Assembly (NCBI GenBank): GCA_012861695.1
Contig: JAAOOA010000188.1
Span: forward strand, 112,001 to 176,000
Source: Trematomus loennbergii
Taxonomy: Eukaryota > Chordata > Actinopteri > Perciformes > Nototheniidae
Reading direction: 5' to 3'
DNA length: 64,000 nucleotides
In this document: piece after piece, positions 1 through 21,153 of the stretch
How positions within the stretch are numbered: position 1 is the stretch's first letter
Layout: the number at the start of each line of letters is the position of its first letter
Position numbers and translations under genes: made by a program
The notes under the pieces: generated by a model
What the model was told of the DNA's origin: nothing
What the model saw: only the letters and a program-made list of their open reading frames with translations
Database searches by the model: none

Positions 1-1349
1 GTGATTCGTTCAGATGCGTCACGTGGTGTGCTAAAGCACTTCCTGGTTAGCTTTCCGCTCGAAATTTAAATCTGAAAATGGCAAAATAACGGCGAAAAAA
101 ACGTTCACAGAGAAGACGACAACAATTGTCACTTGCATAAAGCAAGGTTATACAAAAAACAAATGACCCCGAACATGAAATACCTTCACGGAGTGCGTCG
201 ATGCGCAAGCTATCATCCAGATAACAGGAGGGTTTAGCTAGCGTCACTCTGCAATCTTTAAAGGTCGTTTTCTCAAAATGAGTTTTTTCTCCTACTCTGA
301 GTTCGAAATCTCCACTTCAGTAGCAGTTACATACACCAAACCTTCCAGTTATATTCCTATCAATATTATGAAGGCTTTTACAGAAGGGTTTGTTCATATA
401 GCCTGAATTATATAACATTTCATACCTAAAAACATGGTGAAAATTGATATTTTAGGGCTGTTGACAGTATTTTCTGATTTATGGAGTGATACAAAGAGAT
501 ATCCTTCTGTAAAAGCCTTAGATACTAATATGACTACAAAATGAAACAATAATTTTGATCCATGGCTTTATCCAAAGTTCAGATTTCGGAGATAATGGCT
601 CATCTCTTCTGTCAAAGACCATTGCAAGACTATTTATGTTTGGATTCTCACTTGAGGAATCTTAACTGAGCCACAATAAATTATGAATAATAATAATATG
701 AATAAATTGGGATTTGATATGGGGGGGGGGGGGGGTTCTGTTAGAAGGTGCGACGGGGGAGGGGGGAGAGAGTTAGACGCTCGTGAATGGTCAACGGGGG
801 AGGGGGCTCTCTGCACGGAGGAGCCGCGGAGAAGTGAATCACAGTGATCTGCTATTTTAAAGTAAATTCAACACATATCGACCATAAATATAGCATATAT
901 TAAGAACGAGAAAGTGTTAACATGGTTTTTTGTAAACATATGACCAATGTGCGAGGGTGATGACATCAGAGCACCAGGCTTAGCCCCGGACAGGTAAAAC
1001 AGGTATTCACTCAGAGGGGGTAGTTACCATTTACATGTCAAAAAGCAACATACAGTAGGCGGGTGGGGGATGGTGAACGTTTACATTTCTCTACAGAATA
1101 CATTTAATTTGAGCAGTTACTGAGAAGTATATAATGAGAACTGCTACCAATGGGCAGAGTTTTTCGCCGGTCAACGTGTGTGAAAGTTTAAAGTTAAAGT
1201 ATATTATAATAAAATAAACACCGGCTGTTGTTATGCCTGCTGTAACGTTTACTTACTCCGTTCTCCGCTTAAGTAATTATGCCGTTACAAGCTTCATAGT
1301 TGTATTTATCATCTAAATTTGCCGAAACAAGTTTAATATTCTGAAAGCC
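1..1349. other. Gene-free stretch
   Basis: I see no supportable gene here. The stretch contains the short inverted-repeat element at 371-519 and a 15-base G run at 721-735 followed by GA/GGGGGAG-rich sequence. The open frames are short, have no recognisable protein similarity and no splice context. Confidence 0.6.
371..519. repeat. Small inverted-repeat element (MITE-like)
   Basis: A 17-base arm AAGGCTTTTACAGAAGG at 371-387 is matched by its exact reverse complement at 503-519. The AT-rich interior makes a ~149-bp foldback unit. No target duplication is obvious, so the class is unknown. Confidence 0.55.
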
Positions 1350-1358
1350 AAGACTTTG

Positions 1359-2532
1359 ACGACGCTGAAGTTGGCTACCGATTCAGAGCTTCCGATTCGG
1401 CAGTTAAGGGAAAGTTAAGGGAAATTTAATTTACAGCGCTGAGCGAACAGAACATGTATGTAGTCTATCTTAAAAAACATCTTGAATTTATTTGTAGAAA
1501 GTTAGTTTGTTATTTAACAGGTGTGGGACTTTTTTTAGTTTCATACATTTTCAAAATACATTGTTAGAATTTCTAAAAAGTACTCTTACTCAAACCACTA
1601 AAATAATGTAAATGAAGCAAAAGGCTCCTGAAATCCTTTCACATGTACTCACCAGTGTAAGGCTGCCTTGCTGTGGTCCCAGTATATTTAAACTGCATGG
1701 GATGACGGCTACTAATGAGCACTGCACATTATATATATATTTGGAATGCTTTATGGATTGAAGTGGGGCTGCATTTTGAATTCTTAAACAAGTTATGCTT
1801 ATCAGACTGTGGCATGACCTTTGCGACACAAATATAATAAAGTGAGCATGTTTAGCAAGTTTTGATATTGTTGCATGCTGTTTATACTTTTTTTGACATA
1901 GAAAAACTATGATTACTAATACAAATACTACATATAGCTTTACACTGGTATGATCTGGAACTGTGACAGGCTCTGAAAGACTCCAATCCACTTCCGTAGT
2001 TGCACTTATGAAGGGAAACAATGGCCTTGATGAGTCCAACTGGTCACAAAAACCAAACATTTTTAGATTTTTAGATCAGGACCTGGTCTTATGTGGTCTA
2101 GATGCGAAAAAAGCACTGAAATCTCCATTTTTTAAAATGTTTACAAACAGAATTAAGGTTTCACAAATCTAAAACTGTGTTATAAAGAATGTTTAGACCC
2201 TCTGGGATAATCCAGTCCAGATTTGATGAGTCTAGGTATAGTGGTTTTAGATCAGGACCTGGTCTAATGTGGTCTAGATGTAGAAAAAGCAGCAAAATCT
2301 TCGGTTTTTTGTATTTTCACAATAGAATTAATGTTTCACAAATCTCAAACGGTGTTATAAAGAATGTTTAGCCTCTCTGGGATAATCCAGTCCAAATAAA
2401 TCGGCTATGCAGCGATTTAAGAGGTTCAAACACGGAGGATTGTTCGCTCAGCGCTGTAAATTAAATGTCCCTTAACTTTCCCCTTAACTGCCGAATCGGA
2501 AGCTCTGAATCGGAAGCCAACTTCAGCGTCGT
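1359..2532. mobile_element. Non-autonomous Mutator-like DNA transposon
   Basis: The element is bounded by ~91-bp inverted repeats at 1359-1449 and 2441-2532, which are close to perfect reverse complements and start ACGACGCTGAAG. The nine bases AAGACTTTG occur directly outside both ends (1350-1358 and 2533-2541) and fit a 9-bp target duplication. Long terminal inverted repeats with a 9-bp duplication are typical of Mutator-like elements, so that class is inferred. The interior encodes no transposase; it holds a tandem duplication at about 2067-2395. Confidence 0.75.
2067..2395. repeat. Two-copy tandem repeat inside the Mutator-like element
   Basis: A ~175-bp segment containing TCAGGACCTGGTCT and ending near CTGGGATAATCCAGTCC occurs twice in a row. 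The copies are clearly diverged. Confidence 0.7.
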
Positions 2533-2541
2533 AAGACTTTG

Positions 2542-3129
2542 TTTATTTGAAATCAGATGAAAACAAACTGTAACGGACCCATATTATTCATATTCCGAGT
2601 CATAAAGACTTTATTTAAAATAAACATGTATAACTAGTTTAGGTTGTTTGAGAGGTACAGCTACCATTCTTTAATTAGATGTTTGATAAGTGCAGATCAC
2701 ATAGTAAAACACGTGCACAGATACATTATTTTGTATTTTTATTAAATTCGACAATGTCAATTTCACTTTCCACTATGTCCACCGTTGTTTTTCACAACCA
2801 ATGGCAGAACTTTATTGAGGCCTGTAATTAGTCAACTACAGGTCTCTTGGGTCAGTCTTTTTCTTCCAAAAAGCTTGTGACAAGATGTTATTGCTCTTGG
2901 GGCATTAAAAACAAGATTTTAACTTTAGTTTTTTATATAATATCTAAAACGACTATTGTGAAAAACTAAGTCTTAGTTATTTAATATATAGCGCCATCTC
3001 CTGGTTAAACCCTGAAATTGGAGAATAGTGGGTTGGGCCTAACATTTCTGAATACTGGTCTTTGGCAGGTCTTAGGCTGGTAACTGGCTGGAAGTAGGCA
3101 GGAAGCTGTATGCTGGGGTCCAAAATAAG
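2542..3129. other. Gene-free stretch
   Basis: AT-rich sequence with no long open frame or recognisable repeat end. Confidence 0.5.
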
Positions 3130-3440
3130 AGGCTCCATCTGTACTAAGTATTCTTTGAGCTACTATATGTATTTTTGACATACTATATGTATCTTTTGAC
3201 CTACTATACTATATATCTTTTGACCTACTATACTATATATTTCTTTACGTATTATACTGAATATTTTTTGGCAGACTATATATTCGTTTTGACATACTAT
3301 ACTACATATTTTTGACATACTATACATATTTTTTTACCTACTATACATTATATCTTTTGACATACTATACATATTTTTTGACCTACTATACATTATATTT
3401 TTTGACATACTATACATATTTTTTGACCGACTATTTTCTG
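3130..3440. repeat. AT-rich tandem repeat, ~20-30 bp units
   Basis: Irregular tandem units built on TTTTTGACATACTATACATA and variants (ACCTACTATA, ATATCTTTTGAC) run through this stretch. Confidence 0.75.
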
Positions 3441-4632
3441 ATGCTTTTCATGATATTTTAACGTACTATAATGTGTATTTTCTTCGTAATGTTTTACTTA
3501 CTTCACCGTGACTCTGATTGGATAACGTCAGTACACACACTGAAGAAAATACACACCATAAACCTGGTATGTTTCAGCCTCTGCAGCTGTTTTTAATCCC
3601 ATTAAGAGGCCACAGGCCGCAGATTATCTGGCGTTCACCGCAATCACCGAGCAGTCAAAAGTTCAACAGCAATATTTTATTTCAATTTATAAAAATATAT
3701 CATGTGACGCAGCGTTTTGTTACAACACCTCTGAACCGGATCACAAAACATCCAACAGGGTAATAAAATACGTCTCAGAACATGTTCTTTAATATTTCCT
3801 GCAACACAGAACACATCAGTTTATATATAAATACTGTCAGAGGATGGAGAAGTACTCAGATCATTTACTTCAGTAAAAGTAGAAGTACTTTGGTCTAAAA
3901 ATACTCTTAAAAATCCTGGATTCAAGAGAGAAGTACAGATTAAATCAGCGTAATGTACCTCAAGTATCAAAAGTATGCAGAATGGCTCTTTTCACAGTAT
4001 TAAGGTATTATAGAATATTATATTATTCTGTTTTAGAGGTATAAATACATGTTAGAGCATTCAATGTTGTGGTTTGTTAATGTGGAGCAAATGTTAGGTA
4101 CTTTATTAAACACTGGGATGTTTAGTAGTGATGCAGCGTATCATGTGTTTTTCTATATAAAACGCACCTATGTAGTGGAGTTAAAGTATATGTAGCATAA
4201 AGTACAAATACTCAAGTAAAGTACAAGTATGCTAAAGCAACAGGCAGATACTTTACCAATACAAGTATACAAATGCAGAATGTCACACTTTCACAGTATT
4301 TTAATATCAAAATGTTTTATACTATTCTGTTCTTAGATGTAAAAAATATCGCATTTTAATACTGTATTTTGTTAAAGTGGAATACATTTTTGATTTATTT
4401 TCTCAATGTATATATGTTTGTTTTATATTTGCATCTAAAATGCATCATATCATCAGCATACCATGTGTTTTTATATGCAAAAGTAGCTAGAAACTAGAAG
4501 TGTGAAATAAAAATTGAAAAGTAGCATAAAACAGAAATACTCAAATGAAGTACAAGTGTGATAAAAAGCACATATTTCACTTTTTTTGCTTGCCGCTAGT
4601 GTGTTTTTAGCAGTATGTAATCGAGTAAATGT
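3441..4632. other. Gene-free stretch with dispersed-repeat character
   Basis: From about 3840 the sequence is rich in AGTACTT, AAGTAAAGTACAAGT and similar words, of a kind I associate with interspersed repeats in teleosts. The open frame at 3518-3763 has no recognisable motif and I do not call it a gene. Confidence 0.45.
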
Positions 4633-5690
4633 ACATTTCATATAGTCTGTGCAGTACCCACAAGAAAGAACAGTCCATGTGTTTTATATGCAAAAAGCAG
4701 CTCGTAACTGTGAGTTTTAAACAGATACAGTGCAGTACACAGAACCCTATCTGCATCTGAAGTGTAGTCAAAATAGAACAGTCGCGTCAAATAGAAATAC
4801 TGAAGTACAGCACATGAATAAATGCACTTCCCACCACTGCAGTACACAGTATGTACTTGAGTAACTGTACTACATGTCACTACTATATGTAGTCTTTGCA
4901 GTACCCAGATTGTGTTGCACATTAAGAACAGTTCATGTGTTTTTATATGCAAAACTGTGAGTTTTAAACAGACGTAGTGCAGTAAACACAACCCTATCTG
5001 CCTCTGAAATGTAGTCAACTAGAAGTTAAATAGAAATTACTTAAGTACAAGTATGAAAAAAGAACAGCACATGAGTAAATGTACTTCCCACCACTGCTTT
5101 GCACTTGAGTAACACTGTACTCAGTTACATGTCACCACTATATAAAGTATTTGCAGTACCCAGAATTAAGAACAGTCCATGTGTTTATATGCAAAAAGTA
5201 GCTCGTAACTGTGAGTTTTAAACAGATTTGAACTAGAAGTAAAATAGAACAGTCGCGTAAAATAGAAATACTGAAGTACTGCATATGAGTAAATGTACTT
5301 CCCACCACTTGTACTTTGCAGCATGTACTTGAGTGTACTCAGTTGACTGTACTCAGTTACATTTCACCACTATATATATATATATAGTCTGTACTATACC
5401 CAGAATGTGTTGCACATTAAGAACAGTCCATGTGAAATATATGCAAAAAGCAGCTGGTAACTGTGAGTTTTAAACAGATGTAGTGCAGTAAACACAACCC
5501 TATCTTCCTCTGAAATGTAGTGAACTAGAAGTAAAAATAGAACAGTTGCGTAAAATAGAAATACTAAGGTACAGCACATGAGTAAATGTACTTCCCACCA
5601 CGTGTACTTGTACTGATGTGCAGCATGAGTAACTGTACTACATGTCACCACTATATGTAGTCTTTGCAGTTCCCAGAATGTGCTGCACGT
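4633..5690. repeat. Tandem array of ~230-280 bp units
   Basis: The phrase CTATAT..AGTCT.TGCAGTACCCA recurs near 4636, 4883, 5139, 5371 and 5652, giving periods of about 230-280 bp. Each unit then has a variant of AACAGTCCATGTGTTTATAT, then GTGAGTTTTAAACAGA, and ends ATGTACTTCCCACCAC. The similar minus-strand open frames across this stretch arise because the repeat itself is open in one frame. Confidence 0.8.
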
Positions 5691-6239
5691 CAATGTCACC
5701 TGTGATTTACCTGAAAGCTTTTCTTATCCCACAGGAGGCTCACACTCCTCCCCCGAATACACAACCTGACATATGGAGATCACACCGCTCTTTACGGGAC
5801 GAGGTCACGTCCATACGGGGAAATGCAAAGGGAGGCAAAGCAATGAGATAGAGCCTCCATTACGCTGCAGCGCGGTAAGAAGATTAGTGAGTTTATGGGA
5901 AAGCTGCACAGTGTTCATATCTGCATGAAGAGCAGCAGAGAGACATCTGTTTACAGCGTCTCCTCACACAGAGATGTAAATGAAAGTAAAACACACTCGT
6001 AACAAACCAAGAATACCACGTCATATTAATTAAAACTGAGCGTTACGCAACAGAAAGTGTAGCTTCACATGTTCACTTTGATCACAGTAATCCTCCGCCT
6101 CCGTGATGCTAGAGATCCTGCAGCTGTTAATGAGGATGAAGAGGATGCATGGGATATTTAATCTATACATATCATAGATTATTGTATTTGAACAGCTCAT
6201 GTGGAGATACATGCTGTCAGTCTTTTCTCTGAAGATAGC
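5691..6239. other. Gene-free stretch
   Basis: No supportable gene. It separates the ~250-bp array from the degenerate repeats downstream of nyx. Confidence 0.4.
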
Positions 6240-7543
6240 AGAACATTTCCAGTTTGCAAAGGATCGCATTTCAACAGCAAAATGTCCAGAAAATCCTACT
6301 TTTTGCAGCGAGACTCACACCAGCAACGTAGCGTGAAAGAACGAGTATTCCTCCGTCTTTCATGGATAAAAGATGTTTGATCTTATCTGTCATTTCAACA
6401 AAAATCATACATTTTGTAGAGCAGACAAGGATCATTTGAGCGAAAATGCCACCATGACAATGTCAGTCTTCTTACAGCTGAACATAGTCATAATTGTTTT
6501 AATTTGCCATGCTTGCATTTCAACAGAAAACAATCCTATTTTCTGCACGGCAAACTCACACCACATAAAACAGAAGCTTGTTTGACATAAATGCCACTGT
6601 TTAAACATCAGTCTTTTCCACTAAAGAAAGCGGAAGATATTCAGTTTACCGCGCTTTCATTTCAAAAGAAAATATCCCGAAAATCCAGCGTTTGGCAGCG
6701 CAAACTCTGCCACGTTTAAGGAAGAGTATTTCTCAGTCTTTCTTGGATAAATGATCTTAAATCCCATCTGCAATTTAAAAAACATCCTACGTTTTGCAGC
6801 ACAAACTCACAAGTTTAGAGAAGAGGAGTTCATTGGAGTGTGAATGCCTTTAGAAATATCCCGAAAATCCTACATTTGGCCGCGCAAACTCACAGCGCCA
6901 CGTTTAAGGACGAGTGTTCCTCCGTGCTTTCATGGATGAATGGTCTTTAATCACAACTTTCTTTAGAACAAATCCACCGTCTTGCAGGGCAAACAAGTAA
7001 AAACAAGAGCAGCCTTTTTGAGCACAAATTCCAGCATGTAAACATCAGTCTTTCATCTAAAGAAAACAGAAAATATCCAGTTGCATTTCACAAGAATAAT
7101 ATCCAGAAATCCACATGTTTGGCACGGCAAACTCTCACCAGCAACCCCACGTCAATGACAGCTTGTTGCTCCGTTCCTGGATGAAATGAAACATGTTTTA
7201 TCTCATCTGCCATTTTAAAAGCTACTCCTCGTTCCTTCTGTCGGTCAGAAAGCAAACTGCATTTCCAAAGTTCTCATGTGCACGAGAGACAGTAATAACT
7301 ATCCAAATGTCCGATCAAATCAAACACGATCCACGCGTGAAAAACTAAAAATCCAGTTTGCCACGCTTGCATTTCCCGAGAATAATATCCAGGAATCCAG
7401 ACGTTTAGCCGGGCAAACTCTCAACAGCAACCCCACGTCCGCTCTTGGATGAAATGAAACATGTTTTATCTCATCGTCAATTTGAAAAGCTACTCCTTGT
7501 TCCTTCTGGCGCTCACAAAGCAAAGAAACCATTTCCAAAGTCC
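6240..7543. repeat. Degenerate tandem repeats downstream of nyx
   Basis: Blocks containing GCAAACTCACA, ATCCCGAAAATCCTAC, TTTCATGGATAAA and a TTTTATCTCATCTGCCATTT-like phrase recur at roughly 200-300 bp intervals. The block at about 7150-7340 repeats the one at about 7433-7610. That second block contains the last codons of the nyx reading frame, so a copy of the nyx 3' end lies downstream of the gene. This stretch is the probable 3' untranslated or flanking region of nyx. Confidence 0.7.
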
Positions 7544-16252
<8,709 letters not shown>

Positions 16253-16274
<22 letters not shown>

Positions 16275-16317
16275 TACTGCGGTCTCTCATCTGGGACATG
16301 CCAGGATTAGCGGGGGT
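16253..16317 (-). other. nyx: nyx start-codon exon (exon 1 of the coding set)
   Basis: The acceptor TGTGCCGTTTCAG precedes 16317 and the donor G|GTGAGT follows 16253. The ATG at 16274-16272 opens MTVITFT and joins in phase to the exon at 11735. I chose this ATG because it alone gives an in-frame signal peptide. Two other upstream ATGs in the exon are in a different frame and would open a ~52-codon upstream reading frame overlapping the start. Confidence 0.85.
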
Positions 16318-16520
16318 CTGAAACGGCACAAAAAAACAACAACAAGACAGCAGCACTTAATGATGAAATATAAAAAACATGCCCCAAATCCAGCCGTGCA
16401 AAGTGACTCCAAGGACGCCGCTTGAGCTCCGTTTGACTCTGAAACTCGTCACCATCTTATATAATCTGCACGAAATGTAATTGTAATAATAATATAAAGA
16501 CAAATAAAAAAAGAGCGTAC

Positions 16521-16620
16521 CTGCAGATCTTTCAGGGAAGTTGCCTCCATTTGTGTTAAAAATCCAGATGTTCCTGCATGTCTCCATCCTGCAGACTGCA
16601 CCTCTATCTGAGGCTTCTGC
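16521..16620 (-). other. nyx: Probable nyx 5' untranslated exon
   Basis: On the minus strand a CTGCAG|GTACGC donor lies at 16521/16520, and the acceptor of the start-codon exon lies ~200 bp on. The upstream limit is not visible; the exon may reach to the (CA)n array at 16780. Confidence 0.55.
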
Positions 16621-16659
16621 AGATAAAAGAGTGTGTGCTACTACACTTCATCCTCCCCC

Positions 16660-16781
<122 letters not shown>

Positions 16782-16898
16782 AAAAAGCCATCTCTTAATG
16801 GCAGTGAAATCCCCTGGATGGAGGGATGGAGGGATTACAGAAGTAAAGAGAAGCTCTCAGATCAAAAAGCACAGCGGTAACTTAGAAACACACAGATT

Positions 16899-16899
16899 A

Positions 16900-16977
<78 letters not shown>

Positions 16978-16995
16978 ACACACACACACACACAG
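16899..16995. repeat. Interrupted (CA)n microsatellite
   Basis: CA repeat with CACCACA and CAACACA interruptions. It adjoins copy 2 of the dispersed duplicated segment. Confidence 0.97.
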
Positions 16996-17019
16996 TCTCT
17001 CTCACACAGACAGACACAC

Positions 17020-17425
17020 ACAGAAACAGAAACGGCATGAAGTTGGAAATGAAAGTTGAAATGCAGAAGTTGAAATGGATCAAGGGATCAGCCGCTCGCT
17101 ATCAGCTGTGATATGATGATGAGAGGAGATCAATAAACATTTTTAAATAAGATTATTGTGCTTTACGTGCACAAGGCAGGGTAAAATATGCACGTTTGCC
17201 CTCTTTGAACTGGTCCTCTCCAGGAAAAATAAAATTAATAATTGGTAACAGTTGCCCATGAGTGCTGAAGATTTAAGATTTAACCAAAATGTCGTCCTTT
17301 TGTATCAGTTTCTATGAGAGAGATGGGGCAATTTATTGAAGAATAAATTAAATGAATATACAAAAATGATGACTTAAACCCACAGTTGATCATTTGACAA
17401 AATATTGAAAATAAATCATAAAAGC
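17020..17425. repeat. Dispersed duplicated segment, copy 2
   Basis: It matches 10720-11145 from AGAAACAGAAACGGCATGAA onward, including ATCAGCTGTGATATGATGAT and TTATTGTGCTTTACGTGCAC. Both copies are in the same orientation about 6.3 kb apart. Confidence 0.8.
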
Positions 17426-17510
17426 TGTTTGTTTTTTAACCATTTTGTTTCCCTGTATATCACATAATCATTTGTAATTTTTCTGTTACTTTCCGCCAAT
17501 GATTTCTAAA

Positions 17511-18040
17511 CCTATCATGCAAAATGCACTTTTTGATGTCTTTTATACATCACCCTGTGTCTCCGGTGTGTCGGGGAACTCACGCAGCGTCAGAAAATAA
17601 AACCCTCTCTTTTTTCCTCCGTACCCAAATCTTTTAAAAACGGGGGTACAACGAGCAGATACAGATTTGCTGCAGATATGACGTCAAATCGGTGGCGGAC
17701 CCACAGAGAGTCGCTATCAGAAACAATGCCTGACGTGTTTTGGATGTAATCTCGTCTGTGTTTACATTAGCAAGCCTCGCTAACACTCAGAGCTAACCTG
17801 TACTGGAGAGCACATGTGTTTAAAAAGCAGGAAATACAAAAAGTAACTCACCTTGTGATAAACCCACAAGAGAAAAATAATCTGAGCTCCATACTGTTTC
17901 AGAAATAATCCTTGATGTGGTTTAGAACAGGATGGCGTTTTATCACAGCAGAATTTAACTTTATCTCCGGTAGAATTCTGATCAGGCATTAGCTCCGCCT
18001 CCTCTTTTTTTTTTTTATTAAGGTAAGGACCCAAAATCCG
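17511..18040 (-). mobile_element. Longer, diverged relative of the family 1 MITE
   Basis: It begins CCTATCATGCAAAATGCACT, the reverse of the family 1 right end, and continues with a diverged form of the GTCTCCGGTGTGTC..GGAACTCAC region. It then runs into further sequence absent from the short MITEs. The far end is not defined. Confidence 0.55.
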
Positions 18041-18397
18041 CGTTTCTCTAACAGCTGGAATAGAGGGGTATGAGCAGTATGAGGCATGATATCTGGATGA
18101 CTACATCGTTCAAAGTGAGATGTTGGGGCAGGTAAAGGCGGGGCTCCAAGCTAACCTGAAGAAGAGTGAGTTGGGGTATCTGGGGTCGATGGAGTCTCCT
18201 CTTTGGGGCCGGGATGGGTGGGAGGTGGTGGTAGGTGGTAGGTAGCAGCAGGTGTATGTGCAACATCTTTCTTCTTAAGAAAAGCTTTAAGTACAATTGA
18301 TTGTTTTTGTTCATTTCATATTGAGGAGAGCCAACAGGAAGTCTCTCATCAGCTGCAGCCTTCTTCTTTATTCTCCAAAATGCCTCCACGCTCCTCT

Positions 18398-18740
18398 TCA
18401 CGTCTCAAACTCGCCCCGTGATGAATACACTGAGAACAAATAAAACCTGAGCTTACAGATTTGTCTGGAACACCAGAAACACACTGAGCAATAACTACAT
18501 TTTAACTAAGTGTTGAAACCTCAATAAATAAACTTCACACGGTACGACCTCTCACCTTTCTGTGTGTCTTCACTTCCTGTCACCTGAGAGGAGAAGGAGA
18601 GAGAGAGAGAATAATGAAGAGTGTAGTTTTCCTCTGAGGTCACGCTCCATTAAAGAGTTTCATATCTTGATGAATGGAGGATATGGTTTCAGTACTCACA
18701 GGTCTTCTGGATCGTGGCTCTGATCGTCTCTCCTGTGATC
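18398..18740 (-). CDS. Three short exons, possible 3' end of an unknown gene
   Basis: Three minus-strand blocks have consensus splice sites: 18740-18700 (CCCTACAG|GAT..CCT|GTGAGT), 18583-18556 (CTCTCAG|GTG..AAAG|GTGAGA) and one starting at 18429 (TTCTCAG|TGT). Only one phase stays open across all three. It gives a hydrophilic tail of about 32 residues, including SQERRSEPRSRRPVTGSEDT, and stops at 18400-18398. Short charged exons like this are common in cytoplasmic tails, but I do not recognise the family. The upstream part would lie beyond 18740, where transposon sequence begins within a few hundred bases, so the rest may be displaced or lost. The splice sites are the only evidence. Confidence 0.35.
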
Positions 18741-18922
18741 CTGTAGGGATGAACACAATCCAACAGTTTAAGATCCCGTTAAAATAAGTGTTAGTTCTTT
18801 GAGTCAGCTTCAGAGTCCTGATCTCATGCTTTACATCCCATCATATCTTCTCTGCAAACACTACGACTGCCTGCCACAGCTCTCAGCTGCATTACAGGAA
18901 GTAACCAGTCATTGGTCTAGAA

Positions 18923-19000
18923 CAGGGGGGTCCAAACCTTTTTCACCGAGGGCCGCATACAGAAAAAAATATATAAAGGGCTGGGCCGCTATCTTGAGGT
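18923..19000. mobile_element. hAT transposon end fragment
   Basis: CAGGGGGGTCCAAACCTTTT followed by TCACCGAGGGCCGCATACAG is the terminus typical of hAT-family elements. No matching second end is present; it is cut off at about 19000-19070. Confidence 0.6.
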
Positions 19001-19090
19001 ATGTTGCCACATAAGTTCAGTTATAAGTCAGAAAACTCAATAAAATGAAGGTAAATGATGCTTGTTACTTGAATATATATTTACAGCAAG

Positions 19091-19435
19091 GGCATATCTG
19101 TTGACAGCGGAGATATTGAGGCCTGTCATGCCCTGCGGAGCAAGAACTCAACAGCCACCCCAGCAATAATAATCCGGTTCATCAACAGGAAAAATAAATA
19201 TGCACTCCTCAGACAAGGAAGGAAACTGAAGGGGACCAATGTTTACATCAACGAACACCTTACGAAGAAGAACGCGGACATCGCAAGGAGAGCACGTATA
19301 CTGAAGAAACAAAACAAGATTCAAGCAACATGGTCGACAAATTGTAAAATTTATCAACTAAACGGATCAACAGCAGAGATGGCGAAAGTGCTCATTATCA
19401 GGGACATCACCGAGTTGGATCAGTTTGATGAATGA
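19091..19435 (+). pseudogene. LINE ORF1 C-terminal part
   Basis: An open stretch of ~114 codons ends TGA at 19433-19435. It includes ISVDSGDIEACHALRSKNST and KGTNVYINEHLTKKNADIAR, phrases typical of the nucleic-acid chaperone ORF1 of L2-like fish LINEs. The N-terminal part is absent because the copy is truncated. Confidence 0.75.
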
Positions 19436-19659
19436 AACATCAAAATCAACATAAGGTAACTCAATCGCTACACACTGAAATGAACACACTAAGAACACCC
19501 ATGATAAGCTTGGACAAAATTGCTGAATATAAAAACTGGACTTGAAATGTTTCAAATACACGGAACATAAATCGCAAGACATTGAAAAGGATATTGACCC
19601 TGAAAATAATTTCTACAATAACATCCATAACCAATGTGAATACTACACAGAAGATCAAC

Positions 19660-20390
19660 TCAAAAGAAATGGATTGATGGATGGATCAATATCAATATTA
19701 CATTTTAATAGCAGAAGCCTAATTTCAAATGTATCAAAGATCAAACACTGTTTAAGGCAACTGGAGAAACAAGTTACAGCCCTAGCAATATCAGAGACCT
19801 GGCTTAGTGATGAGCAAGCTGACATGGTTGAAATCGAGGGATACAACATGTTTTTTACTAATAGGACTCATTCTAAAGCTGGGGGGACTGCACTTTATAT
19901 TAACAAAAGTTATAAAAGTAGATCTGTCAGTAATATGTCTTTTGCTTTAGACAACATCATGGAATGCATAACAGTAGAAATTGAAATCAAAAAATCTAAA
20001 AACCTTCTGATAAGCTGCGTGTATAGAAAACCAGGATCATGTGTTGACACATTTGAGAAAAAGCTAGCTGAACTTTATAACTACACAAGCAGCAAGAAAA
20101 TGCTCTTTGTATGTGGAGATTTTAATATTGATTTGCTGAACCCACAAGAACACAATGCAACTACAGAATTTATTAATTCTATGTATAGCAACAGTTTATA
20201 TCCTACAATCACACGACACCAGAATAACATCACACAGTGCTACACTCATTGACAACATATTCACAAATGTTATGGATAGGAAAGTAATAAGTGGAATATT
20301 AATAAATGACACAAGTGATCACTTGCCAGTCTTTGCAACGACACAGAATTATCCAAACAAGACTGGAACAAAGTGTATGTACCAGATGTA
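19660..20390 (+). pseudogene. LINE ORF2 AP-endonuclease domain
   Basis: The frame reads SISILHFNSRSLISN, ALAISETWLS, GTALYINKSYK and FVCGDFNIDLLN, the ordered motifs of an apurinic endonuclease that nicks target DNA. At about 20225 the frame shifts, and the final motif (LIDNIFTNV...SDHLPVFA) continues in the next frame to 20390. At least one indel therefore breaks the protein. Confidence 0.85.
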
Positions 20391-20514
20391 AATGAAGCCT
20401 ATGAATCATTTCTACATATTCTATCAGGGCTGTATGAAAAACATTGTCCTTGTGTAAAGAAAATAGTGAAACAAAAATATGCTGAAAAACCATGGATCAC
20501 TAAGGGAATATTAA

Positions 20515-21145
20515 ATGCATGTAAAAACGAAAAATGAATTATATAAAGACTTCTTAAAGAATAGATCAGTAGAGGCTGAACAAAAATACAAGACATACAA
20601 AAACAAACTGACAAAGATAATACGATGTAGCAAAATGGATCATTACAACAAATTATTGGAGGATAACAAAAATAACATTAAAAACACATGGAATGTATTA
20701 AATACCATTATTAAAAAAGGAAATGGAAAGGCACAATACCCAAACAGTTTTCTGTCAAAAAACGATACAGTAATTTATGACATGACCTCAGTTGCTGAAG
20801 ATTTCAATAAGTACTTTGTCAATGTTGGTCCTTGTCTAGCTGGGGAAATTCCAAATACTGGTAGTAGTGAAGGTGTAGAAAGTAAAGATATATATGTGAA
20901 GGAAACTATATTCTTAAGAGGGACTGATGAAAATGAAATTATTGACACAGTTAAAAAACTTAAGAGTAAAAGGTCTACAGACTGTCATGATATTGACATG
21001 TATACAGTTAAAAACATTATTGAATGTATAGCCAAACCAATAACTCACATCTGTAATCAGTCAATACAAACCGGTGTATTTCCAAATAAAATGAAAACTG
21101 CTCAAGTCATACCAATACATACATCTGGAGATAAACATGTACTCT
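20515..21145 (+). pseudogene. LINE ORF2 reverse transcriptase, first part
   Basis: This encodes the region between endonuclease and reverse transcriptase and the first conserved palm motifs, reaching QVIPIHTSGDKHVLSNY. The hAT MITE then interrupts. The domain resumes at 21871 with RPIELLSQLSKILEK, QYGFRANRTTSFAV and KKAFDTVDH, with two in-frame stops between them. Confidence 0.85.
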
Positions 21146-21153
21146 CAAACTAT

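Noticed and set aside
18048..18401. 117-codon minus-strand open frame
   Set aside because: It overlaps the putative third mini-exon in another frame and has no recognisable domain; probably untranslated sequence or chance.
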